This document shows, one piece after another, positions 1 to 5,624 of a DNA stretch of 5,624 nucleotides. The position numbers and the translations under genes were made by a program. The stretch's first letter is position 1, and the number at the start of each line of letters is the position of its first letter. This DNA is from Halobacteriales archaeon QH_10_70_21 (lineage in GTDB: Archaea > Halobacteriota > Halobacteria > Halobacteriales > Haloarculaceae), in contig PXQM01000012.1 in NCBI GenBank assembly GCA_003021325.1, positions 1 through 5,624 of the forward strand, written 5' to 3'. A model generated the notes under the pieces. It did not search any database. It was given only the letters and a program-made list of their open reading frames with translations, and was not told the origin of the DNA.

Positions 1-1046
1 CGGTCGTGGTCGGCGACACCGCGTTCTACGGGCTCGACTTCGTCCCCCGGGCCCGGCGGGCCGACCTCGACTACGAGTTCGAGCCGCACGACGCCGCCAA
101 CGCCGCCCTGGTCTCGCACGGCCTCTTCGAGCCGCTGGTCCCCGACTACGGCAACGTCGAGTGGGACGCCGCCGAGGTGCTCGAGGCCTCGACGGTCGAC
201 TTCGACGTGATGCTGCTGGGCGACGAGCACGCCGCGACCCGGGCGGAGGTCGACGGCACCTGGGTCACCTACTGCGGGTCGACCGAGCGGGCCAGCGCCA
301 GCGAGCGCGAGGAGCGGGGGTACAACATCGTCGAGTTCGGTGACGACGTCCACATCGCCCGCCGGGGCATCGAGACCCGCGAGTTCGTCTTCGTCGACCT
401 CGAACTCGCCGAGAGCGAGGGGTTCGACCGCGTCCGCGAGCGGCTCCGCGAACACGACCTCGAGGGCGCCGTGGTCCACGTCACGCTGTCGGGGGACGGC
501 GAGCCGGTCTCGGCAGCGCGCGTCGAGGAGTTCGCCGACGGTGCGGGTGCGCTGGTCGCCCGCGTCAACGACCGCCGCGAGGTGAGCGAGGACGCCGACC
601 TCGACGTCGCGTTCGCCGACCCCGACGAGGCGGTCCGCGAGCGGGTCCGCGACCTCGGGCTGAGCGAGGCGGCCCGCGACCTCGACGAGACGATCCGGGC
701 GAGCAGGGTCGCCGACGCGAACGTGGCCGACGAGGTCCAGCGCCGGGTCGAGGAGCTGGTCGACGAGCCGTCGGCCTTCGAGACCGTCGCCGACCGCCTC
801 CCCGAGGACGGGACGGCCGACGACCACGAGGCCGCGACCGCGGCCGGCCCGGATTCCCGTGAGGCGGCGACCGATGGAAGCGACCCGCCGGGCGGTAACG
901 GCCGGGACCCGGCCGCCGACGGCGAGCCCGGGACCGAGGGCGCGGACGGACCCGGAGAGAGGGACGCGACGGACGCGGACGAGGGTGACGAAGAGCCGGC
1001 ACAGGGGGCGGCCGACGGACAGGCCTCCGTGGAGGACTACCTGTGA
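1..1046 (+). CDS. mre11: DNA double-strand break repair nuclease Mre11 (5' partial)
   Basis: This is the C-terminal part of the metal-dependent nuclease subunit of the Mre11-Rad50 DNA end-processing complex. The open frame runs in from the window edge; the GTG at position 6 is internal ([11 protein letters not shown]), so the true start and phosphoesterase motifs I-III lie upstream. Visible parts are the late phosphoesterase region ([17 protein letters not shown], then LLGDEH at about 213-230, then [10 protein letters not shown]), the capping domain to about 800, and a disordered Asp/Glu/Gly/Ala-rich tail of about 72 codons (804-1019). The protein ends QASVEDYL, which resembles a PCNA-interacting peptide. 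The GHxH metal-binding motif of other Mre11 proteins reads GDEH here. The TGA overlaps the GTG start of rad50 by four bases, so the two form an operon. Identity rests on the conserved YCGSTER-type motif and on rad50 directly downstream. Function is known from the family; the PCNA link is inference. Confidence 0.93.
   Translation, partial: VVVGDTAFYGLDFVPRARRADLDYEFEPHDAANAALVSHGLFEPLVPDYGNVEWDAAEVLEASTVDFDVMLLGDEHAATRAEVDGTWVTYCGSTERASASEREERGYNIVEFGDDVHIARRGIETREFVFVDLELAESEGFDRVRERLREHDLEGAVVHVTLSGDGEPVSAARVEEFADGAGALVARVNDRREVSEDADLDVAFADPDEAVRERVRDLGLSEAARDLDETIRASRVADANVADEVQRRVEELVDEPSAFETVADRLPEDGTADDHEAATAAGPDSREAATDGSDPPGGNGRDPAADGEPGTEGADGPGERDATDADEGDEEPAQGAADGQASVEDYL
1031..1036 (+). 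promoter_or_regulatory. Shine-Dalgarno site for rad50, inside the mre11 3' end
   Basis: GGAGGA lies six bases before the GTG at 1043-1045 and matches the archaeal anti-Shine-Dalgarno sequence well. It sits inside the last codons of mre11 (Glu-Asp of the terminal SVEDYL). Together with the GTGA start/stop overlap, it fixes the GTG as the rad50 start and indicates coupled translation of the two subunits. Confidence 0.8.
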
Positions 1047-3535
1047 AGTTCGAGCGCGTCCGTCTCCGGAACTTCAAGTGCTACGAGGACGCCGAGCTGT
1101 CGCTCCGGCCGGGGGTGACCGTGGTCCACGGCGTCAACGGCAGCGGCAAGTCGTCGCTGCTCGAGGCGTGCTTCTTCGCGCTCTACGGCGCCAGCGCGGT
1201 CGAGGGAACGCTCGACGAGGTCATCTCGAACGGCGCCGAGGAGATGACCGTCGAGCTGTGGTTCGCCCACGACGGCGGCCAGTACCACGTCGAGCGGGCG
1301 GTGACGCTCCGCGGCGACACGGCCCAGACGACGACCTGCGTGCTCGAGACGCCCGACGGGACCGTCGAACAGGTCACCGACGTGGAGGCACACATCACCT
1401 CGCTGCTCCGGATGGACGCCGAGGCGTTCGTCAACTGCGCGTACGTCCGACAGGGGGAGGTGAACAAGCTCATCAACGCCTCCCCCGGCGAGCGGCAGGA
1501 CATGATAGACGACCTGCTGCAGCTGGGCAAGCTAGAGGAGTACCGCGAGCGGGCCAGCGACGCCCGGGTCGGCGTCGGCCGCGTCCGCGACGACAAGCAG
1601 GGGGCGCTCTCGCAGGTCACAGAGCAGATAGAGACGAAGGAGGCGAAGGACCTCCACGAGCGGCTCAACGGCCTCCGGTCGGAGCTGGAGTCGGTCGAGG
1701 CCGACATCGCCGAGAAGGAGCAGAACCGAGAGGAGGCCCAGCGGACCCTCGAGGCGGCCGAGAGCGTCCTCGAGGAGTACGAACAGCGCCGCCGGGAGAT
1801 ATCCGGCCTCGAGGACGAGATCGACGAGCTGGCGACCACCATCTCGGAGGCCGAGGGCGAGCGCGAGGCGCTCTCGGAGCGCATCCGCTCGCTGCGAGAG
1901 ACCACCGAGACCCTCCAGGGAGACCTCGAGGAGGCCGTCGACGAGACCGACCTGGCGTCGGCCGACGAGGACGCCGTCGAGTCGCGGCTGTCGGAGCTCG
2001 ACGGCAGGGCCGAGGAGCTTCGGGACGACATCGAGGCCAAGCGACTCGAGGCACAGGAGCACGCCGGCGAGGCGGAGACCGAACGCGAGCGGGCCGAGGA
2101 GCTCCGCGAGCAGGCCGCCGAGGCCCGGGCGGAGGCCGACGACCTCGAGTCGGCGGTGACGGAGGGCCGCGAGGAGCTGGCCGTCCGCCGCGAGAAGCTC
2201 GCGGAGCTCGAAGACGACGTCGAATCGCTGCGGGCGAAGCTGTCGGCGGCCCCCGTCGACCGCGAGTCGGTCGAGAGCCACCGCGAGTCGGTCGCGGCGG
2301 AGCTGACCGAGGCGAAGGAGCGGGTCGCCGAGCTCCGGGCCGAACTGAAGAACGCCCGCGAGACGGTCCAGGAGGCCGAGGAGCTGCTCGAGGCGGGCAA
2401 ATGTCCCGAGTGCGGCCAGCCGGTCGACGACTCGCCGCACGTCGAGACGCTCGAGGCCGACCGCGAGCGCGTCGCGGGGCTGGAGACCGACCTCGAGGCG
2501 GCCGAGGAGCGTGTCGCGGAGCTGGAGACGAAGCGCGACCGGGCGGTCGAGCTGGTCGAGACCGCCTCGGAGCTCGACCGGCTCGAGGACCGCCGCGAGA
2601 ACGTGATATCGCTCGTCGAACAGCGGGCCGAGGCCCTCGAAGAGAAGGCCGACCGCGCCGCCGCGCTCCGGAAGGAGGCCGACGAGTACGAGACGGCCGC
2701 CGAGACGGCCATCGAGGCGGCCGAAACCGCCGAGGCGGCGGCCGGGGCGGCCCGCGAGGCCACCGGCGAGCTAAACCGCGAGAAGGCCACCGTCGACGAG
2801 CGCCGCGAACGGCTCGAGCGGGTCGGCGAGCTGCTGGACGACGTCGCGGCGTACCTCGACGACGTCGAGCCGTACCTCGAGGAGCAGCGCGAGGAGCGCG
2901 ACGAGCTACAGAACGCCATCGGCGCCGTCGAGAACGAGCTCGAGGAGCTCGAGGCGCTGCGCGAGCGCCGCGAGGAGCTTCGGGAGACCGTCGACCGCCT
3001 CGACTCGCTGTACGACGAGGCCCACGAGCTGCAGGAGACCTACGCCGACCTCCGCACGGAGCTGCGCCAGCGGAACGTCGAGACGCTGGAGGCGATGCTC
3101 AACGAGACGTTCCAGCTCGTCTACCAGAACGACTCCTACGCCCGCATCGAGCTCGACGGCGACTACGAGCTGACCGTCTACCAGAAGGACGGGACGCCGC
3201 TGGACCCCGAGCAGCTGTCGGGCGGCGAGCGGGCGCTGTTCAACCTCTCGCTGCGGTGTGCCATCTACCGGCTGCTGGTCGAGGGCATCGAGGGGGAAGC
3301 GCCGACGCCGCCGCTCATCCTCGACGAGCCGACGGTGTTCCTCGATTCGGGACACGTCTCGAAGCTCGTCGAGCTCATCGAGTCGATGACGGACCACGGC
3401 GTCGACCAGATAATCGTCGTCAGCCACGACGAGGAGCTGGTGGGGGCGGCCGACGACCTCGTGGCGGTCCGGAAGGACCCGACCACGAACCGCTCGTCGG
3501 TCGAGCGGTCCGGCACCGTCGAGGCGCTCTCGTAG
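1043..3535 (+). CDS. rad50: DNA double-strand break repair ATPase Rad50
   Basis: SMC-like ABC ATPase that partners Mre11, tethers DNA ends and controls nuclease access. It has 830 residues and starts at GTG. All ATPase motifs are present: N-terminal RLRNFKCY, Walker [10 protein letters not shown] (residues 30-38), Q-loop glutamine in YVRQGE (Q137), ABC signature LSGGE (725-729), Walker B ILDE (D761, E762), D-loop FLDSG (D768) and the H-loop histidine in VVSHDEE (H795). A long charged heptad coiled coil runs from about 165 to 675, broken by the zinc hook CPEC (C454, C457). Before the hook the arm is about 290 residues; after it only about 218. The protein is also shorter than the roughly 880-900 residues I remember for haloarchaeal Rad50, so the C-terminal arm may carry an in-frame deletion near the tandem repeat at 2837-2878. 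All catalytic parts look intact. The stop TAG directly touches the stop of the opposite-strand gene. Confidence 0.97.
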   Translation: MKFERVRLRNFKCYEDAELSLRPGVTVVHGVNGSGKSSLLEACFFALYGASAVEGTLDEVISNGAEEMTVELWFAHDGGQYHVERAVTLRGDTAQTTTCVLETPDGTVEQVTDVEAHITSLLRMDAEAFVNCAYVRQGEVNKLINASPGERQDMIDDLLQLGKLEEYRERASDARVGVGRVRDDKQGALSQVTEQIETKEAKDLHERLNGLRSELESVEADIAEKEQNREEAQRTLEAAESVLEEYEQRRREISGLEDEIDELATTISEAEGEREALSERIRSLRETTETLQGDLEEAVDETDLASADEDAVESRLSELDGRAEELRDDIEAKRLEAQEHAGEAETERERAEELREQAAEARAEADDLESAVTEGREELAVRREKLAELEDDVESLRAKLSAAPVDRESVESHRESVAAELTEAKERVAELRAELKNARETVQEAEELLEAGKCPECGQPVDDSPHVETLEADRERVAGLETDLEAAEERVAELETKRDRAVELVETASELDRLEDRRENVISLVEQRAEALEEKADRAAALRKEADEYETAAETAIEAAETAEAAAGAAREATGELNREKATVDERRERLERVGELLDDVAAYLDDVEPYLEEQREERDELQNAIGAVENELEELEALRERREELRETVDRLDSLYDEAHELQETYADLRTELRQRNVETLEAMLNETFQLVYQNDSYARIELDGDYELTVYQKDGTPLDPEQLSGGERALFNLSLRCAIYRLLVEGIEGEAPTPPLILDEPTVFLDSGHVSKLVELIESMTDHGVDQIIVVSHDEELVGAADDLVAVRKDPTTNRSSVERSGTVEALS
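2837..2878 (+). repeat. Two-copy 21-bp tandem repeat inside rad50
   Basis: Two adjacent 21-base units (2837-2857 and 2858-2878) agree at 19 of 21 positions. They encode DDVAAYL and DDVEPYL, exactly one coiled-coil heptad each (residues 599-612). The unit length keeps frame and heptad register. The site lies where, from memory of other haloarchaeal Rad50 proteins, about 60 further coiled-coil residues would be expected, so it may mark a duplication or the scar of a recombination between short direct repeats. Confidence 0.75.
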
Positions 3536-3883
3536 CTACCGGAGCCCCTCGAGTCCCTCGCGGCCGCGGTCGGTGAGCCGGTAGCCCCGCTCGCCGTCGA
3601 CCTCGGTCTCCGCGACCAGGCCGGCCGCCCGGAGCTCGCCGAACAGCCCGTGGAGGGCCGACTCGCAGAGGTCGTAGCCGCCCAGCACCGACCGGACCGA
3701 CAGCGGGCCGCGCTCGTCCAGCTCGACGAGGACGCCCAGCGCCCGCTCGGAGTGGACGGCGGTCAGGACCCGCCGGGTCGGCTCCGGGACCCGCCGGGCC
3801 GCGAGCGCGAGCGGCGACTCGCCGCTCGCTTCGAGCTCCTCGCTCGGCAGGTAGCGCTCGCCGCCGTGCTCGACGGCTCTCAC
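3536..3883 (-). CDS. Winged-helix DNA-binding-like protein, haloarchaeal (tentatively DUF7346)
   Basis: A 115-residue protein starting at GTG (3883-3881) that overlaps the TGA of the upstream gene by four bases (GTGA). A GGAGG site seven bases upstream supports this start. Residues 1-35 are a short leader. From about 40 the pattern fits a winged helix: helix 1 around HSERALGVLVELDERG, helices 2-3 around SVRSVLGGYDLCESALHGLFGELRAAGLV-type sequence (62-90), then a wing EVDGERGYRLTDRGREGL (94-111). The ending YRLTDRGREGL is typical of archaeal winged-helix regulators (PadR/ArsR/MarR-like). It is the last gene of a three-gene cluster and is convergent with rad50. It could be a transcription regulator or a protein-protein winged helix; no target can be read from the sequence. 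The DUF assignment is from memory and unverified. Confidence 0.85.
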   Translation of the reverse strand: MRAVEHGGERYLPSEELEASGESPLALAARRVPEPTRRVLTAVHSERALGVLVELDERGPLSVRSVLGGYDLCESALHGLFGELRAAGLVAETEVDGERGYRLTDRGREGLEGLR

Positions 3884-4221
3884 GACGACCCCTCCCCGTC
3901 CTCGCGGTCACGCCTGAAGATGTAGTAGAACCGAACGGTGGCGACGGCGGCGACGCAGCCGACTGCGACGGCGAGCCCGCCGAGCTCCCAGTCCCCCCGG
4001 AAGTAGATGAGCATCAGCCCGAGCGGGACGGCCGCCATCGCGACGTTGAGCGAGATGACCGACCCCCAGAAGGTCCGGAGGAGCACCTCGTCGGCGTCGC
4101 TGTCGATCTCGACGGAGTCGCCGGTCGGGACCTCGACTGAGGGCGTCTCGGGTCCGAGGCTCTCCGGGTCGAACTCGTCGGGCTCGTTCGAGGTGTCGTC
4201 CCCGTCGCCGAGTGGGGCCAC
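3880..4221 (-). CDS. Small two-helix membrane protein, haloarchaeal (tentatively DUF7322)
   Basis: A 113-residue protein of unknown function, read from GTG at 4221-4219. Residues 1-48 are a very acidic, Pro/Ser-rich, probably disordered N-terminal segment (SNEPDEFDPESLGPETPSVE) with no signal peptide. Two hydrophobic stretches follow: TM1 at about 51-74 (FWGSVISLNVAMAAVPLGLM, then LIYF) and TM2 at about 79-102 (ELGGLAVAVGCVAAVATVRF, then YYIF). They are joined by a short loop RGDW and followed by a basic-then-acidic tail (RRDREDGEGSS). The RR after TM2 suggests both ends face the cytoplasm. Only a weak GGAG precedes the start, and the stop of the upstream gene is 30 bases away. The TGA overlaps the winged-helix start, so membrane protein and winged-helix protein are probably made together. 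The family name is from memory; no activity can be assigned. Confidence 0.85.
   Translation of the reverse strand: MAPLGDGDDTSNEPDEFDPESLGPETPSVEVPTGDSVEIDSDADEVLLRTFWGSVISLNVAMAAVPLGLMLIYFRGDWELGGLAVAVGCVAAVATVRFYYIFRRDREDGEGSS
3891..3895 (-). promoter_or_regulatory. Shine-Dalgarno site for the winged-helix gene
   Basis: On the minus strand this reads GGAGG, inside GGGGAGGGG (3889-3897), seven bases before the GTG start at 3883. It lies within the last codons of the upstream membrane-protein gene and, with the GTGA overlap, points to translational coupling of the two. Confidence 0.7.
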
Positions 4222-4251
4222 GGCTCCAGTCAGCCGCTCCGCGCTGAAAAG

Positions 4252-4437
4252 TTACGCGACCTCGTCGAGGTCGACGACCTCGGCGGCCTGCATCCACGCC
4301 AGGGGGTTCTCGGCGTCGTAGAAGACCACGCCCTCCTCCGTCCGGTACGACTCCGTCGTCTCGACGGCGTCGGCAACCACCGGTTCGGGTCGCTCTCCCG
4401 CGCTGTCCTGCTCCGTCGTCGCATCAGGGTCGGGCAT
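4252..4437 (-). CDS. Small acidic haloarchaeal protein, 61 aa (tentatively DUF7331)
   Basis: A 61-residue protein read from ATG (4437-4435) to TAA (4254-4252). The first 25 or so residues are acidic and low complexity. The second half is a compact conserved-looking core, YRTEEGVVFYDAENPLAWMQ (residues about 31-50), followed by AAEVVDLDEVA. There is no membrane segment, Cys pair or recognisable fold. A GGTGA (minus strand, 4448-4444) six bases before the ATG can pair with the 16S 3' end, and a TATA-like ATTTACA lies further upstream. It appears to be the first gene of the cluster ending with the winged-helix gene. Reality is supported by the complete start signal, acidic haloarchaeal composition and the conserved-looking core; function is unknown. 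Confidence 0.8.
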   Translation of the reverse strand: MPDPDATTEQDSAGERPEPVVADAVETTESYRTEEGVVFYDAENPLAWMQAAEVVDLDEVA

Positions 4438-4443
4438 GGTGTG

Positions 4444-4448
4444 TCACC
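4444..4448 (-). promoter_or_regulatory. Shine-Dalgarno-like GGTGA for the 61-aa gene
   Basis: The minus strand reads GGTGA, six bases before the ATG at 4437-4435. GGTGA is part of the full anti-Shine-Dalgarno complement AGGAGGTGATCC. With the predicted start of transcription near 4447 it would lie at the very 5' end of the mRNA, so its use depends on the true start point. Confidence 0.4.
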
Positions 4449-4460
4449 GCTCCCTGGTAC

Positions 4461-4468
4461 GACATGTC
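4461..4468. repeat. 8-bp perfect palindrome GACATGTC next to the minus-strand TATA box
   Basis: GACATGTC is its own reverse complement. It lies between the TATA-like element (4471-4477) and the predicted transcription start of the minus-strand cluster, where a bound protein would block initiation. It may be an operator, but eight bases can occur by chance. Confidence 0.3.
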
Positions 4469-4470
4469 AA

Positions 4471-4477
4471 TGTAAAT
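4471..4477 (-). promoter_or_regulatory. Putative TATA box of the minus-strand three-gene cluster
   Basis: The minus strand reads ATTTACA, close to the haloarchaeal TATA consensus (TTTAWA). About 26 bases downstream would place transcription start near 4447, giving a leader of roughly ten bases before the ATG at 4437. No clear BRE precedes it. It is one of the few AT-rich spots in the intergenic region. Confidence 0.5.
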
Positions 4478-4495
4478 CCCTTGTGGCCGTGTCAG

Positions 4496-4505
4496 GTTTC
4501 GAAAC
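4496..4505. repeat. 10-bp perfect palindrome GTTTCGAAAC, candidate operator
   Basis: GTTTCGAAAC is a perfect inverted repeat in the middle of the divergent intergenic region, about 20 bases upstream of the minus-strand TATA-like element and about 60 upstream of the plus-strand one. It stands out as an AT-containing symmetric site in otherwise GC-rich DNA. It could be a dimeric regulator site serving either promoter. It is too far from ATTTACA to be that promoter's BRE. Confidence 0.35.
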
Positions 4506-4559
4506 GCAGGACGTAACGAGGATGCTCCCGGCCGTCCGGCGGCGTCGCCCGAGCGGAAG

Positions 4560-4573
4560 ACCGAGGTTTTAAT
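4560..4573 (+). promoter_or_regulatory. Promoter of polB: BRE-like ACCGAGG plus TATA box TTTTAAT
   Basis: TTTTAAT (4567-4573) is a good haloarchaeal TATA box, preceded by purine-rich ACCGAGG at the BRE position (4560-4566). Transcription would start about 26 bases downstream, near 4596, almost directly at the ATG at 4599. This fits a leaderless mRNA, common in haloarchaea, and no Shine-Dalgarno site is seen before that ATG. Confidence 0.65.
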
Positions 4574-4851
4574 CGTGGCGGGCCTACGAATGGAATCCAT
4601 GGACAACGGTAGCGAGCAGGGGACCCTCGACGCGTTCGGCGGCGGCTCCGGGGAGACGGAGCGCCCGGCCCAGGAGGCCGCCGCCGTGGCGGGCAACGGC
4701 GGCGACCCGGCCGCCGACGTCGTCGACCTCTCCGACCGGCGGTTCCCCGACGCCGACGGTCACGTCGAGCTGTCGGTCACACAGGTCGACTACACCGTCG
4801 AGGGGAGCGGCGACGACGAGCATCCCGTCCTGCACGTTTTCGGGCGCACGA

Positions 4852-4870
4852 CCAACCGGGAGCCGTCACC
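4852..4870 (+). other. First frame break in polB, with apparent loss of about 35 codons
   Basis: HVFGRTTNRE is read in the frame of the ATG at 4599; directly after, AVTGVETYGD is read in the +2 frame, joining around GGGAGCCGTC. In haloarchaeal PolB, as I remember it, these two motifs are separated by some 35 residues including a YFYAP-like segment. A deletion whose length is not a multiple of three explains both the missing motif and the frame change. Confidence 0.8.
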
Positions 4871-5104
4871 GGCGTCGAGACCTACGGCGACCTCGCGGAC
4901 CCGCCCGAGGACGCCGAGCCCTCGACCGTCGTCGTCTACGAGTCCATCCGGGGCGAGGAGCTCCTGAAGGTGTTCGGCCAGACCCCCCGCGACGTCGGCG
5001 AACTGCGGGACCGGTTCGACCACTACGAGGCGGACATCCTCTTCCCGAACCGGCTCCTCATCGACAAGGACGTCCGCAGCGGTATCCGCGTGCCGGCCCG
5101 GGAA

Positions 5105-5125
5105 CTCGACGACGACGGTCGAGTG
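5105..5125 (+). other. Second frame break in polB, just before Exo I
   Basis: VPARELDDDG is read in the middle frame and VECTVEPRVHTLDIEVDD in the frame starting at 5118. The junction is around GACGGTCGAG. A parent such as GACGGGACGGTCGAG (Asp-Gly-Thr-Val-Glu) losing five bases between two ACGG copies would give this sequence; that parent is inference. The linker between VECTV and RVHTLDIEV also looks short. Confidence 0.8.
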
Positions 5126-5624
5126 CACCGTCGAGCCGCGGGTCCACACGCTGGACATCGAGGTCGACGACCGCAACGGCTTCCCCGAGGACGGCGAGCA
5201 GACCATCGTCTGTCTGACCAGCCACGACTCCTACCGCGACGAGTACGTCGTCTGGCTCTACGAGCCCCCCGAGGGCGTCCCCGGGCCGGACGCCGTCGAC
5301 GGCTACGACCCCATCGGCGAGGGGCCGCTCGACGTCGAGATCCGTGGGTTCGACGACGAGGCCGAGATGCTCGTCGACCACCTTGATTACGTTGACGACA
5401 CCGACCCGGACGTCCTGACCGGCTGGAACTTCGACGACTTCGACGCCCCGTACCTCATCGACCGCATCGACCGCAAGCGGGGCCGTATCGACCGCCTGGA
5501 TTCGGACCGCCTCTCCCGGGTGGACGAGGTGTGGGACTCCGGGTGGGGCGGCCCGAACGTCAAGGGTCGTGTCGTCTTCGACCTGCTGTACGCCTACCAG
5601 CGGACGCAGTTCTCGGAGCTGGAT

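Larger units (their letters stand above)
4599..5624 (+). pseudogene. polB: Family B DNA polymerase, N-terminal part; two frame breaks, 3' partial
   Basis: Replicative/repair DNA polymerase of family B. ATG 4599 is chosen because the TATA box at 4567-4573 predicts a leaderless start there; ATG 4590 and GTG 4575 are in frame but would lie upstream of the predicted transcript. Segment A (4599 to about 4860) carries a Gln/Leu/Phe PIP-like motif QGTLDAF (residues 7-13) and the N-terminal domain start (VTQVDYTVEG, HVFGRT). Segment B (about 4862-5117, another frame) has AVTGVETYGD, YESIRGEELLKVFGQTPRDV and HYEADILFPNRLLIDKD. Segment C (5118 to window end, back in the first frame) has Exo I LDIEVDD (D at 5154, E at 5160), CLTSHDSY and Exo II GWNFDDFDAPYL (5421-5456, D at 5442). 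Exo III and the polymerase domain lie beyond the window. The original frame meets TGA at 4965-4967. About 35 N-terminal-domain codons, including the usual PYFYAP-like stretch, seem lost at the first break. Identity is certain; whether the breaks are real or sequence errors is not. Confidence 0.9.

Noticed and set aside
1532..2440. 302-codon minus-strand open frame, Leu/Gly/Arg-rich
   Set aside because: Antisense shadow of the Rad50 coiled coil; its Leu richness comes from GAG codons read in reverse as CTC.
1183..2919. 578-codon minus-strand open frame opposite rad50
   Set aside because: Ser/Arg-rich low complexity with no motif; it is the antisense of Glu/Asp/Ala/Arg coiled-coil codons and has no haloarchaeal acidic composition.
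859..3576. Long plus-strand open frame (905 codons) over mre11 and rad50
   Set aside because: It is almost all Arg, Gly, Pro and Ala, the usual off-frame reading of GC-rich haloarchaeal genes, and it covers rad50, whose frame has every ATPase motif.
4424..4696. 90-codon minus-strand frame across the divergent intergenic region
   Set aside because: It would run through both promoters and the start of polB, has no Shine-Dalgarno or acidic composition, and competes with the better-supported 61-aa gene.
5105..5125. Programmed frameshift in polB
   Set aside because: No slippery heptamer or conserved stimulatory structure is apparent, and the first break also lacks a coding segment, which programmed shifting would not explain.
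4970..5386. Separate 138-codon gene starting at GTG 4970
   Set aside because: Its first half is PolB sequence (FGQTPRDV, HYEADILFPNR) and it becomes Arg-rich nonsense after about 5117, where PolB continues in another frame; it is a fragment of the broken gene.
4599..5624. Intein in polB as the cause of the frame changes
   Set aside because: Inteins keep the host frame and sit at polymerase-domain motifs further downstream; nothing here resembles an intein start (Cys/Ser) or HN-C/S/T end.

Overview
The window looks like a piece of a haloarchaeal (class Halobacteria) chromosome. GC is very high, with third positions almost all G or C. The predicted proteins are rich in Asp and Glu, the promoters look archaeal (TTTTAAT-type TATA boxes), and the gene content is archaeal: Mre11/Rad50 and a family B DNA polymerase. 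Genus cannot be settled by reading alone. I see no tRNA, rRNA, CRISPR array, insertion sequence or other sign of a mobile element.

Layout. Positions 1-1046 (+) hold the 3' two-thirds or so of mre11, whose start lies outside the window. Its last four bases (GTGA) overlap the GTG start of rad50 (1043-3535, +), so the two subunits of the double-strand-break repair complex are translationally coupled. The rad50 stop touches the stop of an oppositely oriented three-gene cluster with no base between them (TAG|CTA at 3533-3538). Read 5' to 3' on the minus strand, that cluster encodes a 61-aa acidic protein (4437-4252), a 113-aa protein with two membrane helices (4221-3880) and a 115-aa winged-helix protein (3883-3536). 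I tentatively recognise the three as the haloarchaeal families DUF7331, DUF7322 and DUF7346. A 161-base divergent intergenic region (4438-4598) carries promoter-like elements for both directions and two short perfect palindromes. From 4599 to the window end (+) comes the N-terminal part of a family B DNA polymerase, reaching into the 3'-5' exonuclease domain.

The oddest feature is the polymerase gene, which is broken in this sequence. Its recognisable protein runs in one frame to about 4860, in another frame to about 5117, then returns to the first frame, and the original frame meets a stop at 4965-4967. The first break also seems to have lost roughly 35 codons. PolB is a core replicative enzyme in haloarchaea, so this is either a sequencing/assembly fault or a genuine pseudogene backed by another polymerase. 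Rad50 is also shorter than I remember for haloarchaea, and its coiled-coil arms are unequal. The likely shortfall lies at a 21-bp tandem repeat (2837-2878), so a second short-repeat deletion is possible.

How the genes work together: Mre11 (nuclease) and Rad50 (ABC-type ATPase with a zinc hook) form the DNA-end-processing complex, and PolB is a replication/repair polymerase. PIP-like motifs at the Mre11 C-terminus and the PolB N-terminus suggest that both may dock on the PCNA clamp. The small minus-strand cluster has no known role; its place between two DNA-maintenance loci and its winged-helix member make it the most interesting uncharacterised content here.
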